64,000 nucleotides of DNA from Peribacillus simplex (GTDB lineage: Bacteria > Bacillota > Bacilli > Bacillales > DSM-1321). Where the stretch lies: assembly GCF_001542915.1 (NCBI RefSeq), contig NZ_LNNH01000029.1, positions 98,256 to 162,255 of the forward strand, given 5' to 3'. The notes below the pieces were generated by a model, which was not told where the DNA came from, made no database searches, and saw nothing but the letters and a program-made list of their open reading frames with translations. Of this stretch, positions 7,576 to 15,909 are shown piece by piece. A program made the position numbers and the translations under genes. Within the stretch, counting starts at the first letter, position 1, and every line of letters begins with the position of its first letter.

Positions 7576-8937
7576 ATGAATATTAACCATCAGAAGGTTT
7601 TCATTACGGTAAACCCTGCAGTGACTAGAAAGAAGGCGCTCCTGTTTATCGAAGAAAAGCTATTTGGGGAATGGGGCCTTCATTTCGGAGAACCCGTTAC
7701 GATCATGGCTGGATGCCGATCCGTCCCTGTCCTTGTGCAGCCATTCCCTTCATCAGGGCCTACATTGAAACTTTCATATGATATGAATCAATTTTTATCA
7801 CTGCCTGCCTTTTCAGATCCGATATCCGTTTTTTTTCATCCGGAAGAAAGGAACATTCAAATAGGCCCTTCCTTCGCTGCTCTCATCAATCAATCTCCTT
7901 TGCAAGACGGAACATTCGGGGAGATGGAAAAATTCTATCAGGAAATGACATCATATTGTAATCAGCAAGGCATCCCCTTCTATTTAGTGAAAGTGCAGTC
8001 TCTTCAAGAAGGGATAATCGAAGCATTTGTCGGGGAACAAAAAGGCTGGCAAACCTTGACTATCCCGATTCCTGATGTGTTTTATAACCGGATACATTCA
8101 CGAAAGCTTGAAGCATCGCCATCATTCGAGCTGTTTAAAACCGAACTCAAGACACAATCCATACCGATGTTCAACGGTAGGTTCCTTTCCAAATATGATG
8201 TTCATCAGCTTCTGAGCTTAGAAAATGAGCTGTTGCCAAATTTGCCTGATACGATACTTTTTGGCGAACAGGAGGCATTCTTGACCTTCATAGAAAGACA
8301 TTCGATTATCTATTTCAAACCTGTATCAGGCAGTCAAGGTAAAAATATATGCAGATTAACGCAAGTATCTGGAAAATGGAAAATCGAGCCCTCCGGAAAA
8401 AAACAGGAACTGCTTTTTGCCGACTCAGATGAGCAATTGTTCCATACATTAAAAAAACTATCCAGAAAGCAAGCCTTCATTCTGCAACAAGGGATTTCCT
8501 TATACGAAACCGATCAAAGAAAGGTGGACTTCCGCATCCTTCTTCACCAAAACGAACTGCTAAACTGGAAGGTTTCATCAATGGTTGCACGGATAGGAGA
8601 ACAAGGTGCCATCGTTTCCAATCTTGCACAAGGCGGTTTGATGAAAAACGGCTCGGATTTCCTCAAGGAAGCATTCGATTACCCCGATTCTGGTCGTTTG
8701 TATCAAAAACTGATACGACTGGCTAAAAACACGGCAAAGGCAATTGTTGAACACCATGACGAATCTTTCGGGGAGCTGGGCATCGATTTAGCACTTGATG
8801 TCGATACAAATCCATGGATCATCGAGGTGAATTCCAAACCTTCGAAAAAATTTCAGGGCAATTATGAAACCTTTCGCCCATCAGTAAAATCCATCATAGA
8901 TTTCATGCTGACCCTCAACAGCGAAAAACATCGATAA
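7576..8937 (+). CDS. yheD: YheD-type ATP-grasp protein (endospore coat-associated family), copy 1
   Basis: A 453-aa member of the YheC/YheD ATP-grasp family, the same length as B. subtilis YheD, which is associated with the spore coat. ATP-grasp enzymes ligate a carboxylate to an amine or thiol through an acyl phosphate; the substrate here is unknown. Visible: 'VFYNRIHSR' (about residue 173), the glycine-rich ATP loop 'YFKPVSGSQGKN' (about 249), 'VDFRILLH' (about 317) and the metal-binding 'GIDLALD' and 'EVNSKP' (417-422). ATG at 7576 follows ACGGGGA. It is the first gene of four consecutive paralogues; the next starts 16 nt after its stop. Confidence 0.9.
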   Translation: MNINHQKVFITVNPAVTRKKALLFIEEKLFGEWGLHFGEPVTIMAGCRSVPVLVQPFPSSGPTLKLSYDMNQFLSLPAFSDPISVFFHPEERNIQIGPSFAALINQSPLQDGTFGEMEKFYQEMTSYCNQQGIPFYLVKVQSLQEGIIEAFVGEQKGWQTLTIPIPDVFYNRIHSRKLEASPSFELFKTELKTQSIPMFNGRFLSKYDVHQLLSLENELLPNLPDTILFGEQEAFLTFIERHSIIYFKPVSGSQGKNICRLTQVSGKWKIEPSGKKQELLFADSDEQLFHTLKKLSRKQAFILQQGISLYETDQRKVDFRILLHQNELLNWKVSSMVARIGEQGAIVSNLAQGGLMKNGSDFLKEAFDYPDSGRLYQKLIRLAKNTAKAIVEHHDESFGELGIDLALDVDTNPWIIEVNSKPSKKFQGNYETFRPSVKSIIDFMLTLNSEKHR

Positions 8938-8953
8938 AAGGAGTTGCTAGCAC

Positions 8954-10024
8954 GTGTTAATCGGATTAATGGCAACGTCGGATTCACATGAAAACCACTA
9001 CTTCACCGAAATAGCTAAAACGGCAAAACCCTTCAATATGAACGTTTGTAAATTCACGCCCGAAAATATTGATAGTGACCTTAAGAAAGTGCGGGGCGAA
9101 CGGTTTGATCAAGAAAAGGAGACGTGGATTGCTGCATCTTTTAATATACCTGATTATATTTATGATCGCTGTTTCCATGGGCTATCGCGTCAACCATCGG
9201 AAACACGAAATAAAATCAATTGGTTAAAAGAACATTCTAGCTTCTTAGGGCTCGGGCTTCCTGGTAAGTGGGAAGTTTATCAAACCCTGAAAAAACACCC
9301 CCTTCTTCAAGCTTTTTTCCCAGAGACCGTCCAAGTATCCACATCTGAAGATATTATCGGTCATTTGGAGCGCCTGGATCGAATCATCATCAAGCCTGAA
9401 TTCGGTGCAGGCGGTACGGGAATTTACCTTCTTTCCAAAAACGATGACGGCACTTTGGTATCCATGACAAAAAAAGGCAACAAATATGACCGCCAATTCA
9501 CTTCTACATCACAGCTGAACAAATGGCTGCAGCATTTATTGAATCGATACAAATACCTTTGCCAGCCATATTTGGAACTTTGCAACCAAGAACATGAACC
9601 GTTCGATTTACGCATCCTGCTGCAAAAAAATGAGAGGAACCAATGGGTGGAACGGGGCCGTGGGATTCGTACCGGCCAAAAGGATGGAATCACCTCAAAT
9701 TTGGCAACAGGCGGAGAAGCCATAACATTGGATGCCTTCATCAAAAAAAATCCGGAAACCATTTCGATTGCCGTCGAACAAAAGATCCAGCATATACTCC
9801 GTACCCTGCCTGCCGAAATCGAGGCTGTGTTTGAAAGACTATTCGAATTGGGCATCGATCTGGGCATCGATAAAAAAGGCCAGTTATGGATAATGGACAT
9901 TAATTCAAAACCCGGAAGGAAAATCATCCAGGCACTGCAGCCGGAGAACATGAAGGATATTCATCGGGCACCGCTGCAATATAGCCAATATTTAGCCAAT
10001 CATCTTCAGAAGGCAGGTGAATGA
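8954..10024 (+). CDS. yheC: YheC-type ATP-grasp protein, copy 2
   Basis: A 356-aa protein close in length to B. subtilis YheC. ATP-grasp landmarks: 'YIYDRCFHG', ATP loop 'IIKPEFGAGGTGIY' (about residue 138), 'FDLRILLQKN' (about 218), 'LGIDLGID' and 'DINSKPGRK' (315-323). All predicted ligands are kept, so it should be active. The start is GTG at 8954, 10 nt after AAAAGGAG; the ATG at 8969 is too far from that site. Its stop overlaps the next start (ATGA, 10021-10024), which indicates translational coupling. The N-terminal half is shorter than in the neighbouring paralogues. Confidence 0.9.
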   Translation: MLIGLMATSDSHENHYFTEIAKTAKPFNMNVCKFTPENIDSDLKKVRGERFDQEKETWIAASFNIPDYIYDRCFHGLSRQPSETRNKINWLKEHSSFLGLGLPGKWEVYQTLKKHPLLQAFFPETVQVSTSEDIIGHLERLDRIIIKPEFGAGGTGIYLLSKNDDGTLVSMTKKGNKYDRQFTSTSQLNKWLQHLLNRYKYLCQPYLELCNQEHEPFDLRILLQKNERNQWVERGRGIRTGQKDGITSNLATGGEAITLDAFIKKNPETISIAVEQKIQHILRTLPAEIEAVFERLFELGIDLGIDKKGQLWIMDINSKPGRKIIQALQPENMKDIHRAPLQYSQYLANHLQKAGE

Positions 10025-11394
10025 AAGTGAGAAAGACTTTTCCTGTCGAAATCGCCGTCATCCCTGGCAACGTTCTCTTTTACCCTTCAGAACTTGGAGA
10101 TCTGGAAGAAATCGAATTGATCTATTTCGGACAGCATTCATGTCCTGCCAGTGTGAAACAAAACCCGGCCATCAATCAATCCATCGTCCTATCGGAAAGT
10201 CTCGCGGAATCGTTAAAATTCGATTTGACCGATATCCCCCTTCATTTATTCATATACGGCAAGACCATCCATATCGGCCCTTTGGTAGGTATTTTTTCTT
10301 CAGGTTTCACTGGCCTGTCAAACAAACCTCTAGGTGAAAGATCGCCATTTTTCTCAAAGCTTCTTTCCCTTAGCCGGACTACAGGCTGCATCCCCTTCAT
10401 TTTTGGGGAGAATGTCATCAATTGGGATGAAGAAACAATCAAGGGCTATGTGTTCGAGAATGATAATTGGCACATTCAGGAATTCCCATTTCCTAACGTC
10501 ATTTATGATCGGCTTCCCAACCGGCTGACCGAAAATCGCGACGGCCCTAAAGAAGTGAAGCAGAAATTCCAAAAAGACTATACCATTCCTTGGTTCAATC
10601 CGGGGTTTTTCAATAAATGGGACGTAAATGAAAGATTATGTGCAGATGAGCAGGCACTGCCATATCTGCCTGAAACTTATCCATTTCAATCCATATCCGT
10701 GGTAGAGACGCTTCTTTCCCATTATCGTCAGGTTTATATCAAGCCCATTCATGGCAGCCTCGGCCTCGGCATTCACCAGATCCTTTATGATAAGCATGAG
10801 AATGTTTACTATTGCCGCTATACAAATGAAGCAAGGGAGAATAAATTACAAAAATTCTCCACACTGGAATCAATCGTTAAACACCTATTTCATGACCGAC
10901 CGCTAGAGAATCTTATCGTCCAGCAGGGCATCTCACTCATCCGTTCCGAAAAAAGACCAGTCGATTTCCGGGTTCATACTAACAAGGACAGTAATGGCGT
11001 ATGGCAAGTAACCGCAATTGCTGCCAAAATTGCCGGCGCAGGCAGTGTTACAACCCATATTAAAAGCGGCGGGGTCATCAAAACGGTTGCCGAACTGTTT
11101 GGAGATGACGATGAGGCAAAAGAAGTGGAACGCAAACTATCTGAAGCAGCACTGTTATTAAGCGAAAGCATGGAAAAGCATCTGGATGGCATCATAGCGG
11201 AAATCGGATTTGATTTTGGGTTGGATAAGAAAGGGCAGGTTTGGATGTTTGAAGCGAATTCCAAGCCAGGACGCTCCATCTTCTCCCATCCCAAACTGAA
11301 GGAATTCGAATTGTTGACCAGAAAGCTCAGCCTCGACTATGCCATTTATTTGACTGAACAGACGATTACAAACGCCATTAGTGTGCAGCGATGA
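10021..11394 (+). CDS. YheD-type ATP-grasp protein, copy 3
   Basis: A 457-aa paralogue with the same N-terminal beta-rich domain and ATP-grasp core as copy 1. Landmarks: 'VIYDRLPNR' (about residue 160), ATP loop 'YIKPIHGSLGLGIH' (about 239), 'VDFRVHTNKD' (about 317), 'EIGFDFGLD' and 'EANSKPGRS' (411-419). It overlaps the upstream gene by 4 nt and the downstream gene by 4 nt. In B. subtilis only two such genes are known in this locus, so copies 3 and 4 are an expansion. Substrate unknown. Confidence 0.9.
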   Translation: MKVRKTFPVEIAVIPGNVLFYPSELGDLEEIELIYFGQHSCPASVKQNPAINQSIVLSESLAESLKFDLTDIPLHLFIYGKTIHIGPLVGIFSSGFTGLSNKPLGERSPFFSKLLSLSRTTGCIPFIFGENVINWDEETIKGYVFENDNWHIQEFPFPNVIYDRLPNRLTENRDGPKEVKQKFQKDYTIPWFNPGFFNKWDVNERLCADEQALPYLPETYPFQSISVVETLLSHYRQVYIKPIHGSLGLGIHQILYDKHENVYYCRYTNEARENKLQKFSTLESIVKHLFHDRPLENLIVQQGISLIRSEKRPVDFRVHTNKDSNGVWQVTAIAAKIAGAGSVTTHIKSGGVIKTVAELFGDDDEAKEVERKLSEAALLLSESMEKHLDGIIAEIGFDFGLDKKGQVWMFEANSKPGRSIFSHPKLKEFELLTRKLSLDYAIYLTEQTITNAISVQR

Positions 11395-12587
11395 ATATTT
11401 TTTATGATAGCGTTTCGGAATCTTGGTGCCATGATCAAAAGGATACAGTACTTTTTGCAGGTGCTGCAGATGAAGAGATAAACTATAGCAATGAGCTTTC
11501 AGGTCAAAGACTCTTCCCGATCACCGAATTTCCCGGAAGCCGGCTGCTCCTTGTTGGAATAATGACTTCGTTCAATCCGAAAAAGGAAACAGGGTTGGGC
11601 GGTAACTTGGCCCTTTTTCAGGATTTATCATTGTATCTTTTCCAACATGGGATTTTACCCTATGCATTCACGGGAAAGGACTTTGCTTCCGGTTCAATGA
11701 GAGGTTATGTATTTTCATCCGATACAAACAAGTGGATCGAGTGTAAGGTGCCGCTTCCTGATATCGTTTATAATCGTATACCCTCCAGGGGCTATGAGGC
11801 TTCGGCAGAATTCCAATCACTCATGAGCCATTTCAATGAGCACCATGTGAACATTTTCAATCCAGGTTTCCTGGATAAATATTTAATGTTCGAAGCTTTG
11901 ATGGGTGATGGTTCCCTCACCAATCACCTGCCGGCAACAGCGCGCCTGCAAAATCGCGAATGTTTGGAGTCATTCCTTGATACACATCGGCACATCTACT
12001 TAAAACCTTGTAAAGGAAGCCAGGGAAAAGGCATTTACACCCTCCGCAAAAATCCTGATGATACACTTTTGTTCAACAGCCTGAAATACAGCGAGACTTT
12101 CTCGAATTTCGCTTCTTTCTGGGAAACGAAAAAAAAGGACTTAATAAAAAGAAATTACCTGGCTCAGCGGGCGGTCGTACCAAAAAAACTCCTTGGTCAC
12201 CGTTACGACTACAGGGTTCTCGTCCATTATGAAAAAGGATTTTATAAAGTAACGGGCAAAGCTGTACGAATGTCACAACTGCAGGAAATCACTACACACA
12301 CTCCTCGAGGCGGTAAGCTTTATCCCTATCAAAACCTGCAATCAAAAAGGCTGAATCTAACATTGGCTAGAATCGCCCAAAAATGCGGAGAAATTCTTTC
12401 AAAAAAAATAGGCTTTCTCGGCGAATTTTCGATTGATATCGGTGAAGACGAATCGGGCTCGCTCTTCATTTACGAAGTGAACTCCAAGCCCATGCAGTTC
12501 GACGAAGAGGAAATCGAAGCTAATCGGCTTTTACATTTAAAAAACCTTTTCATAGAATTAACTTTTTCCAACAGGAAAATAAAATAA
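11391..12587 (+). CDS. YheC/YheD-type ATP-grasp protein, copy 4
   Basis: A 398-aa paralogue, the last of the four-gene run. Landmarks: 'IVYNRIPSR' (about residue 125), ATP loop 'YLKPCKGSQGKGIY' (about 203), 'YDYRVLVHYE' (about 272), 'GEFSIDIG' and 'EVNSKPMQF' (362-370). The final motif has M instead of G/S after SKP. The start overlaps the previous stop (ATGA) and has a poor ribosome site of its own, so it probably depends on translational coupling. No terminator is obvious before yheE. Confidence 0.88.
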   Translation: MNIFYDSVSESWCHDQKDTVLFAGAADEEINYSNELSGQRLFPITEFPGSRLLLVGIMTSFNPKKETGLGGNLALFQDLSLYLFQHGILPYAFTGKDFASGSMRGYVFSSDTNKWIECKVPLPDIVYNRIPSRGYEASAEFQSLMSHFNEHHVNIFNPGFLDKYLMFEALMGDGSLTNHLPATARLQNRECLESFLDTHRHIYLKPCKGSQGKGIYTLRKNPDDTLLFNSLKYSETFSNFASFWETKKKDLIKRNYLAQRAVVPKKLLGHRYDYRVLVHYEKGFYKVTGKAVRMSQLQEITTHTPRGGKLYPYQNLQSKRLNLTLARIAQKCGEILSKKIGFLGEFSIDIGEDESGSLFIYEVNSKPMQFDEEEIEANRLLHLKNLFIELTFSNRKIK

Positions 12588-12610
12588 CACCTCCTGCTGC
12601 CGTTTTCCAT

Positions 12611-12616
12611 TATAAT
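12611..12616 (+). promoter_or_regulatory. Possible -10 element of yheE
   Basis: A consensus TATAAT hexamer, 35 nt upstream of the yheE start. No good -35 hexamer lies 16-18 bp before it, so yheE may instead be read from the ATP-grasp operon. Confidence 0.3.
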
Positions 12617-12650
12617 GTAATGTGAGACAGCATATATGGAGGTAATACAT

Positions 12651-12854
12651 ATGATCAGTCATTTTCAATGGGCACCGCTGCATAAGAATCTGCCAGGGTG
12701 GAAAATTTCCTTTTATTACAATAGACAATCCATCCAGGCTTTCTATCATAAAGATGGAACCATCGAATGGACAGCCAACCCACCTGCAACGGAAGATGAA
12801 ATGAAACTCAAAACCATGATACATGACTTGATGGTCTATCATGTTTATGAATAA
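12651..12854 (+). CDS. yheE: YheE-like small protein
   Basis: A 67-aa protein with 'MISHFQWAPLHKN' at the start, 'WKISFYYN' and a Trp in 'GTIEWTANPP'. It matches the small YheE family that follows yheD/yheC in Bacillus; its function is unknown. ATG at 12651 follows GGAGG by 8-9 nt; an in-frame ATG 15 nt earlier overlaps the ribosome site. It lies 63 nt downstream of the fourth ATP-grasp gene on the same strand. Confidence 0.85.
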   Translation: MISHFQWAPLHKNLPGWKISFYYNRQSIQAFYHKDGTIEWTANPPATEDEMKLKTMIHDLMVYHVYE

Positions 12855-12898
12855 ACCGTATCGTCCAATTGCTTTTAGGAAAGCTTGAAAAGAATAAA

Positions 12899-12941
12899 AA
12901 TCCCTCTAATGCCTATACTAATGAAAAGGTTAGGAGGGATT
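12899..12941 (+). promoter_or_regulatory. Inverted repeat burying the ribosome site of the next gene
   Basis: AATCCCTCTAA (12899-12909) can pair with TTAGGAGGGATT (12930-12941), giving 11 bp with one bulged G. The 3' arm is the Shine-Dalgarno sequence of the gene at 12946. It may gate translation, or act as the yheE terminator (followed by TTATTTT). Confidence 0.5.
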
Positions 12942-12945
12942 TATT

Positions 12946-13134
12946 TTGGACAAAGAAAAAATGACTTTTTTAAAGGATAGCGAGTATGATGGACGGGATT
13001 CCGCCTTCCTTGACATCGATCGCTACATCAATGAAGGTTTGGCAGGCGGCAATGTATATGAGGCCGCTGATCTTCGGAACATTGAAGAAGCCCATGATTT
13101 CTATGACGAGACCGATCCTAACATCAATAAATAG
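12946..13134 (+). CDS. Small acidic hypothetical protein
   Basis: A 62-aa very acidic soluble protein with no membrane segment and no motif I recognise; the C-terminal half is rich in Asp, Glu and Asn ('EEAHDFYDETDPN'). The start is TTG at 12946, placed 7 nt after an exceptionally strong AGGAGGG; the first ATG (12961) is 22 nt away. That ribosome site is contained in a hairpin (12899-12941), so translation may be conditional. A clear terminator follows at 13149. Confidence 0.72.
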   Translation: MDKEKMTFLKDSEYDGRDSAFLDIDRYINEGLAGGNVYEAADLRNIEEAHDFYDETDPNINK

Positions 13135-13148
13135 ACGACCTTATTGCC

Positions 13149-13177
13149 AGGGCTCTCTTTTAGGAGAGCTCTTTTTG
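13149..13177 (+). terminator. Intrinsic terminator
   Basis: Stem AGGGCTCTC (13149-13157) with GAGAGCTCT (13164-13172), 9 bp with one G-U, then TTTTT. It ends the 62-aa gene and overlaps the 3' end of the convergent gene at 13160. Confidence 0.8.
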
Positions 13178-13399
13178 GAGCAGGACTGTTTCCCCGAACA
13201 TTTCTCGAACCACACTCTCATAGGCGACTTCCAGATTACGGGAAAACAATTCCTTTTCAGCGGAACTTATTGCTTGCCCATTGATTTCCTCTGTAAGTTT
13301 TTCACGATTTCCGCTTAAAGAAATCGTTTCCCCTCCCGAAAAATTGTACATAACCTGGGTTTTAAGATGATCCGTGAAATATTTAACCGTTCCAAACAT
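13160..13399 (-). CDS. Small hypothetical protein downstream of a cobalamin riboswitch
   Basis: A 79-aa soluble protein, not recognised. It has a short beta-like start ('YNFSGGETISLSG') followed by an amphipathic helical part containing 'ISSAEKELFSRNLEVAYESV'. There is no Cys, no membrane segment, no B12-binding DxHxxG motif and no transporter signature. ATG at 13399 follows AAGGGGGA by about 8 nt. Immediately upstream are an intrinsic terminator (13421-13451) and a complete cobalamin riboswitch (13562-13748), both on this strand. It is the only gene that riboswitch could control. Whether it has anything to do with B12 is unknown. Confidence 0.75.
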   Translation of the reverse strand: MFGTVKYFTDHLKTQVMYNFSGGETISLSGNREKLTEEINGQAISSAEKELFSRNLEVAYESVVREMFGETVLLQKELS

Positions 13400-13420
13400 T
13401 TGTATTCCCCCTTAAAAAAT

Positions 13421-13451
13421 AAAAAAACAACTTCCCGGAAGGAAGCTGTTT
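13421..13451 (-). terminator. Terminator, likely expression platform of the B12 riboswitch
   Basis: On the minus strand an 11-bp stem (AAACAGCTTCC with GGAAGTTGTTT, one G-U) is followed by seven T (13427-13421). It lies 110 nt after the aptamer and 22 nt before the start codon of the 79-aa gene. The segment between also holds a perfect 20-bp palindrome (13489-13508). Confidence 0.8.
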
Positions 13452-13561
13452 GAATGCATAACGAAGCATAACAAAAATAAACATGTTTTTTCATTTTTAA
13501 AAATGAAAGCATGCTTTTGCCAATTTTCGCACGTAACATCCCCTATCCTCGTAGGCATTTG

Positions 13562-13748
13562 ATGATGTGCTAAAAACAGGCAGGTATCCTGGCTCATGGT
13601 CAACGCTTTTCGAACCTTCCCATTCCCTTTTGCAGAAAACAGTGGCATCACTCGAATCGCTCACATATACAGTTGCGGGACAGCGCCGGATTCCAACCGG
13701 CTTCCCTTTTAAGCGGATAAATCGATGTTTCATATCCGCACCCGTTTC
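13562..13748 (-). ncRNA. Cobalamin (B12) riboswitch aptamer
   Basis: Read on the minus strand, the conserved blocks occur in order: GGGTGCGGAT paired with ATCCGC, AAAAGGGAAGCCGGTTGGAATC, CCCGCAACTGT, GATGCCACTG, GGGAATGGGAAGG and GAGCCAGGATACCTGCC. These match the consensus aptamer (including the B12-box GCCACTG and the closing GAGCCAGG...CCTGCC) with no missing element. It senses adenosylcobalamin-type ligands and normally lowers expression of B12 uptake or synthesis genes. Here no such gene follows. The aptamer lies downstream of the two large teichoic-acid genes on the same strand. Confidence 0.93.
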
Positions 13749-13821
13749 TAGACTTATTTAGTTTTCCATTTAAATGTATCAAATTATTTCCTGGATTACA
13801 ATCCGCTCACGCGATGAACGA

Positions 13822-15909
13822 TCATCTCGCTTTCAGCCTTATGGTTTCCGCCATTCCCTTAACGAAGTTGAAACCGTTGAATTTTCTCCAAAGTGAACGT
13901 ACAAAAGGGTTATTCGAAATCCTTGTAATCAGCTGCTTGCGTTTAATTTTTTTCAACAGACCTTGCTTTGCATGAATTTGCTCATAGACCCGGCGGCTAT
14001 TGGAATGATCGATATATGGAAGATATGTTTTCCTTAACTGGCCAAATGCTTCTTTTTCCGCAAAACCGGTTTCGGCATAGGCGTTAATCGTCGAAATCAA
14101 CTTTTCTGTAGTGAAAACCTGATCACCAAATAATTGATTATCCATATTCATATAACTTCCTTGATACTTATTGTACGTCTCGAGATCGAATTGGTAAAAA
14201 ACAACAGGTTTTTTTTGGTAAAACATATCCCAGGCGACACTCGAGTAATCCGTAATCAACATGGATGCCTCCATCAATAAGGCATTCAAGTCTTCTTCAT
14301 TGGAAATCGTGAACCGCTGATTATCAATGGAAAAATGTTCGATAAAGTCCTTGAATTTTGGATGCAAATAAAAATGCAGCGTCAAATCATGCTGCTCCAA
14401 TAGCCTGCTCAATTCTTTTGATTGTAAAAAAGTCTTGAATACTTGTACATACTCACTCTTTTCCACTTCCTCAAAAGGTAAGTTTTCAAGCCATACGCGC
14501 CATGTCGGCATCACTAAAATCCGTTTTCCGTTCGATCTATTTTCAATGACATCCCAGCGGGGAAGGCCGCTGACAATCAGTTCGTTTTTGTTATAGCCGA
14601 AATGATTCTGGATGATCTTGCCTTCCTCGGGTGAGGAAACGACAAAAAGGCTTGGTGCGTTAATGCTGGATTTTTTAAAGATGCTGTTAAGTTTTTTTAA
14701 TCCGATAACGCCATGCTGCAAAAAGACAAGCGGCTTATAATTCATCGCTTTTCTAATCCTGCCCTTTTGAATTCTTATGTCGTATGCATGCCCTTTAGTT
14801 TCGGAGGATACCAATAGCTGTGCGGCAAACATGAACACCATATATTTAAAGCTCATGAATTCAACGACTCTATTTTTCATGTTTTCCAATTTCGGGTAAT
14901 CTTCCGAATCAGGTTTAATGATGTAATATGCTTGTTGACGGTTATGATTTTCATAGATGTATTTAAAGAAGTAGTATCCGTTATCTTGGGCCCTGTCAGC
15001 GGTTTTCTCGTAAATCAGCCAAATGTTTTTCTTTTTATAATAGGGGAGCAGCAGTCTATAAACCCATGAAGCCAGAACTTCTTTAAAAAAGTGCTTGTTC
15101 GTCTCGTACTCGGTTCTTTCCTTATAAGTCAGTGCCACAGTGCCTGATGCGGTCAAATATGGATACACCCAATATCCGTTATCAAAGGTGTACGACATGC
15201 CAAATAGTCGTTTATTCAACTTTCTCAAGGCCATGCACGTAGGGTTCTTCAAACGAATATAGTGGTCCTTCCCCCCAACCCTGACCATTAAATAGAAATC
15301 ATAATAAAAAGGACGCCATTCCATCGACTTAACATCGATTGTAAAAGACAGTTTATGACCCTTTCCTTTAACAGGGAATATATACTGCGTGTTATCCGAA
15401 ACATCCCTCTGCTTTAGGACCATACCAACCAGTTCATATTCCTCTTTCAATTCAAGGCGTACGGAACCCGTCAGGATAGTACCTTTAAAACGCAAGGATT
15501 TCAGTGTTAGTTTTGCTGACAGTACCTCATCCGACAGGTGGATCGGTTGTTTGATGACAATGCTCAGCCCGCCTGATGCCGTAATATAAGGGGTGATCAC
15601 TTGAACGCCAATAGAGGGGATCGAATGGAAATACTCATTCTTTCCCCCGCTAATTTGTATTCGATGCAGTTCGCCACTTGCTTCCATATACAAATCCCAT
15701 CTGGATGCCGCTTGATAATATTCCTCGGAAAAATTTTTCAGGTGGATGACGATCTTGGAATCGATCATTTCCGTATCGAAGGTCCATCTGATTTTCATGG
15801 TTTTTTCAATGCCGATGATTTTCAGTGATTTCGGGTCCTTGCATTGAAAGGAAATTTTTTCGTCTTCACTTATGAGATTATCCACCGTGATTATCTTCTT
15901 CTGTTCCAT
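13822..15909 (-). CDS. CDP-glycerol:poly(glycerophosphate) glycerophosphotransferase-like (TagF family)
   Basis: A 695-aa protein with a C-terminal glycerophosphotransferase domain (PF04464 type) that adds glycerol-phosphate from CDP-glycerol to a wall teichoic acid chain at the membrane surface. Landmarks: 'VFLQHGVIGLKK' (HG at 399-400), 'LHPKF' (516-519) and 'DYSSVAWD' (554-561). The first 260 residues are beta-rich and contain two repeats of a 'PY(I/L)TASG..L' motif (residues 107 and 250). Its start overlaps the 3' end of the larger paralogue by 19 nt and has its own AAGGGGGA site, so the two are one operon. No clear terminator follows. Confidence 0.9.
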   Translation of the reverse strand: MEQKKIITVDNLISEDEKISFQCKDPKSLKIIGIEKTMKIRWTFDTEMIDSKIVIHLKNFSEEYYQAASRWDLYMEASGELHRIQISGGKNEYFHSIPSIGVQVITPYITASGGLSIVIKQPIHLSDEVLSAKLTLKSLRFKGTILTGSVRLELKEEYELVGMVLKQRDVSDNTQYIFPVKGKGHKLSFTIDVKSMEWRPFYYDFYLMVRVGGKDHYIRLKNPTCMALRKLNKRLFGMSYTFDNGYWVYPYLTASGTVALTYKERTEYETNKHFFKEVLASWVYRLLLPYYKKKNIWLIYEKTADRAQDNGYYFFKYIYENHNRQQAYYIIKPDSEDYPKLENMKNRVVEFMSFKYMVFMFAAQLLVSSETKGHAYDIRIQKGRIRKAMNYKPLVFLQHGVIGLKKLNSIFKKSSINAPSLFVVSSPEEGKIIQNHFGYNKNELIVSGLPRWDVIENRSNGKRILVMPTWRVWLENLPFEEVEKSEYVQVFKTFLQSKELSRLLEQHDLTLHFYLHPKFKDFIEHFSIDNQRFTISNEEDLNALLMEASMLITDYSSVAWDMFYQKKPVVFYQFDLETYNKYQGSYMNMDNQLFGDQVFTTEKLISTINAYAETGFAEKEAFGQLRKTYLPYIDHSNSRRVYEQIHAKQGLLKKIKRKQLITRISNNPFVRSLWRKFNGFNFVKGMAETIRLKAR

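Noticed and set aside
9424..9951. 175-codon minus-strand ORF inside the ATP-grasp operon
   Set aside because: Antisense of the YheC-type gene, whose motifs are clear; no ribosome site.
13412..13651. ORFs inside the B12 riboswitch region
   Set aside because: They run through the aptamer and terminator and lack ribosome sites.
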